From assembly GCA_017590115.1 (NCBI GenBank), contig JAGGNK010008781.1, positions 5,187,371 to 5,251,370 on the forward strand: 64,000 nt of DNA. Reading direction: 5' to 3'. The notes under the pieces were generated by a model, which searched no databases, had not been told where the DNA came from, and saw only the letters and a list, made by a program, of their open reading frames with translations. This DNA comes from Montifringilla adamsi (Eukaryota; Chordata; Aves; Passeriformes; Passeridae). The position numbers and the translations under genes are program-made. Below are positions 35,401 through 47,400 of the stretch, piece by piece. Each line of letters begins with the position of its first letter. Position 1 is the stretch's first letter.

Positions 35401-38400
35401 AGCATTTCAGTAGCTGGAGCCTCTGTCCCTTAGGCACCTCTCACCTAAATATAGTGCTGTGAAAACCTAAGTTCCTATCACCAAGAAACAGCTGTATTTA
35501 ATAAGAGAAATCAGATTCTTTTGGCCCCTGCATCTTCCAGGATGCAGACCTGCCTTCCACCTGGCAGAGCCAGAGCTCCCAACCAGTCAGCAGGGCAAGG
35601 AGCCAAGGGCAGGGATGTGCTCCTCACACACCTGCTGCCTCAGCAAGGCTGCTCACTCCAGCTGACCCCGACTCCTCTGCAGTTCCTGCATGTGCATTTC
35701 CTTTGCTACCCAGCTGCTGCTGTGACCCAGTTCCAAACCTCCCAAAAGGAGCTGTCAGGGTGAGGGCAGCAGCCAGCCAAGGGCTGCCACTCATGGCCCT
35801 TGGGCAGCCCTGGCAGTGGCCCCAGCCCCTCCTCGGTGCAGGCCAGAGCAGCTGCTGCTGGTGTGGCCACAGGCAGAGCTGGGACTGGGTCCTGCTCCAT
35901 GCTGGTCAGACTGGCTGCAGAACTGGGGTGGTCTGGCCCTGGACAGGCTCTTCAGCAGCACAGTGACATGAATTCTTGGCTGACAATGTGAGGGAGAGCT
36001 CTTAGAGGGTTTGAGGGGGCCTGTTTGGAGGCTGCTACAAAACCAACACAAAAATTATTGCTCTGAATTGGACTCCATTTTTACACAAATCTTCATGAAG
36101 CTTAATATATACAGAGTATTGAGTCATTTGCAACCTAAGTAGGGAAGAAAAGGGAAAAAACCAGATACATGCAGCCATCTTCCACAGGCCCAGACCAAAG
36201 TGGGGCCCATTACAGGCCTCAAGATGCATCAGAGCTCCCTTCATCCTGATAGGAAGCAACTATGGAAGCTGTGGAAGAAGGCAGCAGCACCCCCTCGACC
36301 ACATCAAGCCCAGTACCATGCTGTGAGAACTGACCCAGCCTGGAAGTTCAGGAATTCTGGAAGACTGGCCACCACCAGCAACAGAACTTCTGTTACTGCT
36401 GGGAAGAGAATAGAAATGTCTTTCTGGAAAACAAGGAGTCAGTGAAATCTGGTGTCTCCTGGGGCTGCTAAAATAAAAAAAAGTGGACATCCATGCGTGC
36501 AGATTGCTGAAGAGATGAGCTCTGGCCAAGAGCCATCAGGCAGAGACTCAGATGATGTTAATGGGCTATGGCTGGGGAAAAGAGGCATAAATGGAAAGCA
36601 GCAGATCTCAGATTGTGTGTGCACAAGAGAAACTTGACAGAAGCAGGGACTGCGTATCCCGCACATGGGAAGAAATCTTTAGGATGTCTCCTAGAATGGG
36701 AAGCAGATGATAGGAATTGAAATTTGTGAGGCTGGAAATGTTTATTCTTAGGGCCCCTAATCCCTTAGCCCAAGAGCATGCCCAAGCTCACATTAAAGAC
36801 CTAGAATGAAGGGTACAAGCTTGGCAACCATTCTCAGAGCATGCAAAAACACTTGGCTGACATGCCTGAATGCCCAGGGCTGGATTATCTAAACCAGGAT
36901 GTGGCAGGAGGACTAGTGAAGCAGAAAAGAAAAGTAAGTTGAAGGAGACAAAAAGAGAAATAGAAAATAAAGGGTGAAGAACTGATGAAAAATAACACAA
37001 CTTGATCACAAAGCTGGGGCCTTTTTGTTTTTTGTGGCTCACCTAGACAGACAGACAAGGCAGGAAGGCCACCTCCACCCTCTGATGTGTCCTTCATTCC
37101 AATGGTCCTCATGTTTTATTCTGCACTAGCTTCCACTGTTACCTGATCTGAGAACAGCCCTTCTCAATCCTCTGGGAGTCAGCATGAGGACAGCCTGTGG
37201 CACTCCTGGCTCCCCCAGGCTGGGGCTGATTTGTACAGCAGCACTCCTCCAGCAAGATAACCATGAGTGCTCTATTTGCTCTGGGGGCAGTAAGGAGAGC
37301 TTGCCCTTACAGCAATGTTTAGGAACAATTTGGTTATAACATCTGCTGGGAGACTCCAGTGACTCACTTCAAGGGATTAGGAATAGGACTCCAGAAGATA
37401 AATTCATGACTGTGGATTTAATAAAATCCTTCACATTAGACAATCCACTGGGAACCCCAACTGGCTCAGCCCCAAGAGGGATGGGGTGTTCCCACGTCAC
37501 TGGCAGAGGAGTCCTGTTGTGGCAGGGAGAGCACACGGCTGACACATGGCAAACAGACTCCATCTCTGCTAGCACACACCTCTGCTTGGTAGCAGGGTGA
37601 TGTGAGACTGCAGCTCCATACCACAGGGGGCTTGCAACAGCAAACAAAGAAAATCAATGTTTTATGTATCTGACAAAGACAAATTTTACAGTGGGGGTTG
37701 CTTACACCTCCAATTAAGCAATTTATCACTTTAATAGAAAGCAGATTCTTCTGCCATTGAGCTGAGGCACAGAAGGGAGCTCTGAAAAAGGTTCCTAAGT
37801 GCTCTCTTTCTCTCAGAAACAACAGCCAGCTCAGGTTTTTCAGCTGAGTAAGGCAGAGTCTGATGTTAAGCAGATGTGCATGACAGAATGGCACCTAGCA
37901 GTTTGGAGAGATGCATTCCTTAGGCATTTCACCCTTGCCAGAGAATGGTCATTTCCCAATCATGTTACATTTTAAAAAGTCTTCACCTGAGTGCACAGCC
38001 TGCTTAAATAAGAACACTCTATAATCATCTAGAAATGGACAAGGTAATGGAAAATGTTCTGCCTGGTATCTCACTGTAAGGTACCCTTAATCCCTGAACA
38101 CAGACACTAATTAAGACTGATCAGAGACGGAGCATGCCCTGCTTCATGCTGCTTCTTTCAACTTTCCTTCTCCCTCTGGGCACAGAGTAACAGCAGCTTG
38201 ATCCTACAGATGTAGTGGAACTGTATCCAGCAGATTACCATGCATATTCATCCCAGCTGTACTGGGGGCAGGCAGAAGCACCTCTGAAAGCCAGAGTACC
38301 TCCTCATCCACAGCCCACCACCCCTCACCTGCATGCCCTTGCTCTTGAATGCAAGCAAAGCTGTGCTGGTTCATTGAGAGTGCTCTGAGGGTACTGAAGG

Positions 38401-41400
38401 GAGCAGATTCTTCCAGAACAGACACAGAGCTCTGAAAGCACAGGCTGAGTGCTGTGGGTGTCACCACACACAGTAAAATCTCACTGTGCCCTATGCTGCT
38501 AGAACTGTTCCAGGTAAGAAGGGCTCAGGATAAATGACACCAGAGACACATCCCAGCTCCTTCTCTGCAGGAGCTGTTTGTTTTACAGGTAAGGACCAAG
38601 TGCTGTGTACACAAACAGGACAGCACTGTGATGGGAGTAGTTCCAGGACCTGCTAAAATGATAATTTGCTGTAAATTGCGCTTTATCTCCACTTCTATTA
38701 AGCCTCTTCATCATTTCCTCGGAATCCACAGGTATGCCTCAGCCTGGCTTGGACAGCACCTATTTATGCACAAAGACAAGTCTCACATCCAAACAGAGCA
38801 GGTGCCCCATCAAAATTAAAACTTGTCCTTCTCTCCTCCCTTCAAGGAGAGGCTGATGTGCCAGTGCCACATCTAGCTGTTTCCTTTGTGTGCCATGCTT
38901 TTGAAAATCAGAAAGGAAGCAGCAGGCAATATCCTCCCCTCTTATACATGATCATACACAGAAAAAAGGAATGGATTTGCTTTTAGGCAATTATTTCCTG
39001 GGGGCAAAATACACCAAAATCAATATCCCTGACAATCAATATCCTTAGTTATTTGTAGAAGGTCTCAGTCTTTAACAAAGAAGCTACCAAAGAGGAAACC
39101 CCAAAAAAGCCAAAGGCATGGAACAGAAGCACTAATATCTGAAAGCCTGAAAGGAGCTTTGCACCTTCTAACTGAAAGAGAACAACCAGAAATTAATGAC
39201 ACAATAGAAAGACTCAAAATACACAGCATAAAGAGATGGTCCTGGCCTCCACTTGATTAATGGGTAAAATTCACAGAGCTGCTGCTCACAACAGAACCTG
39301 CCACGGACTGTGCTGACAATTTGCTCCCAGCCCTCTCTGTTTCTACTTGCTCAGGAAATTGTTAATGTTTCAGAGGACTTCTCATTCTCCCTGTTCCATG
39401 GCAAAAGTATCACACATAGTACCTGAATCCAGGCAAACCTGAGCACCACTGGGGGTTTGACTGCCAGACCATCCACAGTTGCTCCTCTTCAAGAGGAATG
39501 CTGACTCTCACCTGCTCGTTTGGAGATCAAAATAATGCTGCTCCATTCCACTGACTCCATCTCCTCCATTATCATTTAGGAGCAAGGTGCCTAGCACTGC
39601 CCAGAACACTTGTAAAAGTAAACCTGGGCTACACCCTTAACAGAATAGTTTTGACCAAGTTAGCAGGGTTTTTGCTGGAAAGCTGAAGCAACAACTATTT
39701 CATTCCATTTTTAGGAGTAAATCTGCCTGTCACTCATACCGACCAGGCACTGTGGGAACTGGTGCAACACCCCTCACCGTGTGGTGCTGGGGACCTGGGG
39801 GAGTGGGCTGCCTTTCTGGGTGGGCTCTGCAAAGCTCCACTCATTCCTCAAGAAATCACACAAAAAACACCAGCCTAAAAACATTGCAAAGGAGATCTCA
39901 TAATTGAGCCTACACATCACCCGGGGCTGATCTAGCTTTACCCCAAGTAGCCCAAATTTGGTCGCTTTCTGGACATAATCTGAAAGGCTCCTGTGTGCAA
40001 TCACTTTAGGGAGGATGGCTGACTTGACATTTTTAGTGGTGATGTAAGTATTCCTCATTTAAAACCACAAGCTTCTCCATGGTGGTGACCCTGAGGAGTG
40101 ACTCATACCCCGGTCAAAGTCAGGAAGAACAAGCCAGCAAGTCACAAACTTGGATCTAACAAGTTCAGAGCAAGCAAAGAAAATATCAACTCCTATAGCA
40201 GTGTGCTGACCTGTGCCAACCCTCACTACTCTTGTTCATAAGCTGGACATCCCCTCTCTGCAAACTCAATACAGAGGAAAAAGCTCTTGCTGAAGTGGAC
40301 CTCCTGAAAACCCAGAGAGTGCTGCAGCTCTTGCATGAGTTTTCTGCTTCATTTCTTTTACTGCAGCCAGGTCCAGGCCTAAGCAGTGTGCTCAGCTTTG
40401 CAGACACTGTGAAAGTAAAACCAGAAGACTGCATTTCCTTCAGCTAAAATCCATGTGCTGTGGAGGTCAAATGGGGACATTTAAAGGAGATCCTCAGGAA
40501 GTATTACATTTCCCTCTTGAGTCACAAGTCCAAACAAAACAAAGCATATGGCCTTTTAGTGCATTCCCAAATTTCCTGCACCAGTCAGATTTCTCTTCCT
40601 TCTGCTTAATCCTATCACTTTTGAACCAGACAAACCTGTATGAATCCTGTCAAGCTGACTCTAAAAAAACCTGCTAAAGACAGAAAGGGAAAGGCAAAGA
40701 ATTTATACTCTCAGATATAAATCCAAATGCTGAAGGTCAGGCTCTAAGGCTGATTCACATCACTGAACTCATCCTTTGAGGCATGCAGGTGATTCAATCC
40801 AAGCTGTAATGCAGCACTAGTGGACCCACAATTACAAATAAACTCCGAAGGTAAGTGTTCTCCCAGCAGCTGGCACTCAGCCTTCCTCCAGGGTACAAGG
40901 CAGTCTGCCCTGGATCCCTAATAAAGCAAGACTGCTGTCTGCACTGAGAGGCTGGAATCATTTCCTCATCACAGCCTGTCTCTGACATCTCAGTCTATGT
41001 TTCCAGGCATGACAAACTGCTTTAGCCTGAAGACTCTTTCCAGTTCTCATTTGTAAGGTATTTATATCCTGTCCTCATTTTCCAGATTGTTTGCAAATAT
41101 AACAAAACAACTGTGGTCGTAAGATTTTCAGATTTTTCCTTTCTGAAAAATGTGGCAGCCCCAGGGCCAGACCACCTCTTTGTATGGCTGAGAACCACAC
41201 ACATCCCACAGGCAGGGACACTGCCATGGGCTCCCTCGTGCTGCAGCTCATGAATGGATGGGATTCTTCACACCCCATCCAAGACTGCTGGTAAGGAGCA
41301 CATCCTCTATGAGATCTAACTCAGAAGAACAGAAAAAACCCCATTCTGCTGCTCCAAACCAGAATTCATACAAGTTCAGGGAGAAGGCTGAATCCATACA

Positions 41401-44400
41401 GCCCTGCTATTGACTGAAGTGGCTTTACAGACAAAGCAGGGCTGGAGGGACACCTGGAAAGCATTTCCCCTTCCCCCAGGAAAGGGCAGAAAACCTTGGC
41501 TTTAGAGAATTTACAGATTTCATTAGAAAGGAATGATCTGTCTTTCCTTCTGCATCTCCTTCTGGAAACAAGAGGGTGAAATTTGATCTTTGATTTGCAC
41601 AGCCTGAAGCAAGGAGCTACACTTTACCAAATGTGGGAGCTTTATACTGAGTTTCATTGCTTTGAAGAGGACTGGGAAAAACGACCAAAACTGCAAATCT
41701 AAATAACTACCAGTGGCTGAGCTGCTCACAAAGTATGTTCAGACAGTTGCAGAATGTTCAAATTCTCAACTGAATCCAACCAAGGATTAAGTCTGCCCCA
41801 GTAACCACGCTCCCTAATACTCCCCCTCCAGGGATGCCAGTGCCTGGTGACCCCTCCCAGCCATGGCTCCAGGTACATCCAGCTCCATGGCAATGCCCTC
41901 TGTAGGAAGCAGAGCACTCAGCTGCATTCTGGAGTTGCCTGGGCTGCAAGCCCATGGTTTCTCTTTCCAGTGAGAATTTCTGCATTCTGGTATTTCCCCT
42001 GCCACACAAGAACCCTCATAGATATGCCAGAGCAAGGTGACACAGAAAACCCACCAAAGCCTGCTTAACAAACATCTTTCTTCTGTGCTACTTAACTACC
42101 CAGTTCTAATTATAATCTTCATCATCCCCATTTCCTGCAAATAGTCAGCCATTCTGAACAAAATCTGCTGAAGCTGCAAACATGAACTCTGCCATACATT
42201 TGCAATCGTTTTAAAAAGCATCTTGAGACAGCAAAACCTGGCTCATCAACTTACTGAGCACACCCACCTGCTGCAGAGAATTCCCAGAGCCACAGATGCT
42301 CATGGAGATGCCCAGGGCAGCAGCCAGAGGCTGATTCAAAGGGTCAGTAACAAGAGGGCACTGAGCCCCAGCAGTTCTGCACCTTCTCCTTCCACAAACA
42401 GCTGCTTCCAGAGGGAGGTGGGGGGAAATCCCTTCAAAACCAGGCCAGGAATGGTTGCTGCAAGCTGTTAGCCATCATGAGTCAACCCAGGGGCAAGACA
42501 GTACTGACACAGTCTGTCAGCTCTCTGCCCTTCCCTCAGCCACACCCCTGAGAAAAGGGGCACCAGAAAGTGCTCAGCTGCACCTTCATGCCAGCCCTAG
42601 GGAGAATTCAGGGCTGCAGACAATCCTCTTTCTCACCCAACACTTCTGTTCACTCCTGCATGTTGAAGAGAGACACTGCACCCCAGGGAAAGGCTCAGTT
42701 CAGCTCAAAGCATGCCTGCCAGCCAGCACAGAGGGGCTGCCAGCACCCAGTGGCTTTCTGGCAGCAGCATCCTTCCCAAGAGCTCCACGCTGGCAGCACA
42801 AGCCCTCATTTCATGATGGTTAGTTTATGATCTTGCCATACTGCCCTGCTATTTCTGAACAGCGGGGCTGTAATCGAAGGCGTCTGAGGGCCCAGGAGAG
42901 AAGGGAGCTATTAGACTGAGGGTTCCTGTGGTGTCCATGGCCTCTGCATGGCAGGATTCAAGCACAGCCTTGTGAAGGTTTGGACACTGGACCCACAAGA
43001 AGGGGCTCCACAGCTTTCCCTTTCCTGTCCATTTCTGCTTGTCAGCCACTCACAGCTCCAAAACTCAAGTGTTACTTCTCTAAATTAAATGGTCTGGAAG
43101 GAACACAGGGCCTTCAAAATGGTCATCAAGAAGGGCCACCCCAACCTGTCCCTAGAAATCACACATCACTGGCTCTACAATGGAATTCTGGCCTTACAGA
43201 ATTCCTAATACAACATAGTTCTGGACACCTGAGCTAGCAGTGAAAAGGGACACAGGGGACTAGTGTTACAGGCATAGAAAGATTTCACATTTACATTTTG
43301 ATTCCATTCTTTCCTCTGATCCTGGCATAGCTCATCAACTGCATAATCCTTGAATAAATCATAGCTTGTGATATGGCATCAACACACCCTACCTACATGA
43401 GTTACCTGATGGTTTCCAGAAGATTAGGCTACCTGGTGTTAAAATCAAAGCAATTAATTCAGAAATAGAGTACAGACATAACACTCAGCACCTGCATTAT
43501 GGGCTGGTGTAACTGCAGCCCTTAGACCACTCTGAGGAGAAACAGGCTGCAAGCTTCTGCTGCTCATTAGAGCCAGCTTTTGTGACAAGAAAAAGACAAT
43601 AAGCTAAAATAATGTGATGCAGTCTTCCCTGCTAACATCATCTGCCACTCCTCCTCTGGCACATTCCAGCACCTTGGCTGCTGCTTTGGGGAACCTCTCT
43701 TTGTACAACTCCCAGCACTTTCATGAGTACTAAGCAGAGACTGGAAAAAAGAGCAGCAGCCTGAGCTACCAGAATGGGATTTCCTTGGCAAGTGAACTGC
43801 TGGACAGCAGTGCTGACATTTCATACAAAGAGCACAGAACACATCACAAGAACATGAGGCTGCTGCTGCTCTAGGACAGCTGCCACTCTTTATCCATCTT
43901 TATCAATCAGCAAGGAAGTAAAGACTACATTTCACTCCACTGCAGCCAGGTCTGCCCAGAATGGAGGTTCTTGTTTCTGCTCAGTGGCAATTACCCCTGC
44001 ACAGGCAGCAGTGCCTTCCTGCAGGACAGGAGTGGGTGAACTCCAACAGCCTGCAGCTAACTCTGAATGAGTGAGGAAAAGACAAGACCAGGGGCGCAAC
44101 CAGCCCAGGAACGTTTTATTTTCCACCTCGGCACAAATTGCAGGGCCTTAGTTGGAGCTGGTGCCAAGAGAGATGCCCAAAGATCAGCTCCTGAGGTGCA
44201 CACAGGCCGTGAGCCAGGGCCCTGCAGCTCCCTGCCCATGTGTTCCCTCTGAGCTCAGATGGGCTGTGAGCACCCTCCTCACTCAGGATGGGATGGTTAC
44301 ACTTTGTACTGCTGCCATGGGGCTACACAACGAGTGATGCTCACCCTGCCACCAGTGACACGGCTGAAGCAGGGACAGGAATAGCCACAGAACTAGCTCG

Positions 44401-47400
44401 CTTGAATTTCTTGACCAGCTGCTGAAGCTGGTAAAAAAATCCAACCCATTCCTCACCTGAAATGGCTGTTTCATGGTGCCCCTCCCAGCACCTCACTAAG
44501 AACTATTCTTCTCCCTCACCTGCACAGACCAAACCCACACTTGTGTTCAAGCCCCCAAATTCCCTCTTAAGACACAACAGGTATGCCAAATCCCAGCAAA
44601 ACCTGCCCCATGCTCTCTCTGGACACAAGTAAAACAGCAAAACAGCTCTAACTTCTCCCCACACCGACTGAAAGAGCAAATGGCCTGCCTGGACACAGCC
44701 TGTGTTTGTAACAGGAGCTGCACAGACTCCCTGTGCCAAGGAAGAAAAACATGTAAAATCTTGAGTCTTTGTGAGCAGCTGAGATGCTTCCCTGTTCAGC
44801 TGACAGCTCCCCTTCTGCACGAGGGGAGAACAGACCTGAATGCTCAAAAGAGACCCTCTGCAACCTCCTCCTCCTCCATTTATGGGCAGCACTACCCAGC
44901 AAACATTTGTTCCAGCAGCCTCAGAACCCGACAACCCCTCCAAAGACAGCAGTATCCCATACAAAGGAGCACTTTTTACCTTTTCTGCCAATTCTCTGTA
45001 CAGTCAGGGGTAAAACAATTACCTCATTACAGTCACACACCAAATTCCCTTCTGCTGGAATTCACATCAGCCCTACTGCAACTTTATAACATTTGCATTA
45101 TAAAAATGTCTGCAAAGGAGGCCAAGAAAAACAGCTTTTTGTTCAGAGGAAGCTCTGTGGTCAAGATGATGTCATCAGAAAGCGCCAAATTAATTTCCTG
45201 TGGTTACATCCTACAGGAAATCCAAGAAGCTCAGCTTTCTTGCTAAACCAAGTAGTCATTTGTTGTCAATAACTGTTAATTATGTGCCCAGATGTGTCAT
45301 GAACTAAGGACTATTACCATTAGCCCTCATTCCCTGGACTCCCCTCAGTGAGATCTGTTTAAATCAATGGGCTGAAGACCTGGCAAATTGCTCCAGCCCC
45401 ACATCCCAGGTCAGCCTGGGGTTCTGGGGCTGCTGTGCTCTTGCCAGCACATCAACTCCCCTGCTGCTGCCTCCATGCCCCACAACAGGGGATGAAACTC
45501 ATGGGGATGTTCCATGGGGCAAGAAACCCCACGGGAGAGCAGCAGCCACACAGGTCACTTTGTCAGCAGCAACAGGGACCCTGATCAAGAAAACTCCACA
45601 AACAATGACAAGTAAACCTTTTCTGCTCTTCATGAACAGAAACAAGGAAATCAGGAGTGATTCAGAAGGTTTTCCAGCTGGTAAAATAATCAAGAAAATC
45701 TCTAGGAAGTCTTTCCCCCAGCCACAGTCCTTCCACAACCTACTGAAAGGTGCATTTTTCCAAGGCTTACTTGATATTTAACTTACCAAGTTAGTAAAGC
45801 AGTAAAGCATTCAGCAAATTCTAGCAGATTTTTTCCACAACTTGCCAATGGGAAATTGATCTTCCTCAGCTTTTAGATCTCCTCCAAAACCACTAGTGCT
45901 TACATGAATTCTCACCTGCCCTGCTGTCATGCAATCATCAGTCTCCATTTTCCCACTCACACTAGAGGGGAATCCCTGGAGCAGGGGATAGATTTTGTAT
46001 CTGTGCACTAAAATATGATTCTGTCCTTACAGTGAACTTTCAGAGAAATGCCTCGGGACAGCCTCCTCAGTCCATGCAGCCCTGCACTGGCAGGGAGCCC
46101 AGCATAAATGAATGGTCAAGGCAAAGCAGATCCTGAACAATTTGTTTTCAGGTTTGCACGGGTTCTTTTTGCTCTCACTGGTGTTTAGACTAAGTGTATT
46201 TTATGCAAACACTGGGGACAGGGATCTTGTCCATTTCTTGGCAGGGGAAGGCACAACTTAGGATGCAGTTTAGCAGAGTCCAGGTCAGCAGCACCTGTTA
46301 ACACTGGGAAATGTGCTGAGGACAGCAAGGGCTCAGCTGCAGCAACGTGGTACTGACACTGACCCAGCTGCAGCTCCTACCCCTGGAGCCCAGAGCCTCT
46401 GTGCTGCAGGAACACAGATGGTAAGGGAGAGGGAGGCAAAAGGACCTGCTCAGAGCCCAGAGACTAGAGATGGGGGAGGCAAATGGACAACCCAAGCATC
46501 CTGCCCCTCACACTTACATATCATATCTACTGGTACAAAGACTTTCCTTAACAAGAGGCAAGTGGACACCCAGGAGGAGAAGTCACAGCTCCCAAATTCT
46601 TGGGGTAAAATAGGGCAGACAGACAAGTCATTTTGATCTCTCTGGAAAACCATGCAGTGCAGACTACCAGCTTTGACTGTTCAAAAAAGCTTCCTACCTC
46701 TCTGTCCTTGAGCTTCATGGCAAGCACCAGCTGATGTCTGTGGTTAGTAAGGGCTTCCCGGTAATTTCCTTTGGAGAAGAATGCAGAGCCCAGATTTCCA
46801 TGAGCTCGGCATTCTCCTGTCTGGTCACCTGTGTCACATGCAAACAAAACAAAGATTAGGTAATACAGGCACTGCTGGAAGCATCCAGTGGAAAGACTGA
46901 AACATGGAATACAAGTGAAGCTCTGGTGTGAGAACCAGCATTAGAACAAACTCATCTTTGTGTTTAATACACAGCCAAACTTCCCTCTTTGCTGGCCTTC
47001 AGAAACTTCTACAGTAGCCATCAATCTTATTTTTAGAACTGTTTCACTTTTTCTGTGGCCTAACACCTGGCAATTTTCCATTCCTCCCTGTTTATTCCTT
47101 GCTGGACATTGTGAAGGTCAGACAATGGCCAAGGCCTAGAATAAGCACAAAGCATGGCAGCTTTCTCCAGAAAGCAGTTCTGCAGCACAGCTCAGCTCAG
47201 ATGTACAAAGTACACCTACAACCACCAAGAGAGCAGTCCCTATGCTCTCAGTGAACAGTCCTGGCTCAAGCCTTTGGGCATTGTCTCTCCAGCTCTGCAC
47301 AGCCAGGGCTTTGTCTCACACCTGTCTGCTCTCCTACAGCACCCCACAAAGCCAAATGCTCTCACTGTTGTGCAGAACATACTGAACTCAAGAGGGATTT

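Noticed and set aside
36200..36780. Possible retroviral or retrogene remnant
   Set aside because: The sequence has an irregular feel, but I could not match it to any family. There is no frame, LTR end or target-site repeat.
39774..40058. 94-codon minus-strand frame as a TTC28 coding exon
   Set aside because: The KLKDRE to AASSALSS junction is continuous in phase and in the family, so no exon is missing between exons c and d. It is kept only as a possible conserved element.
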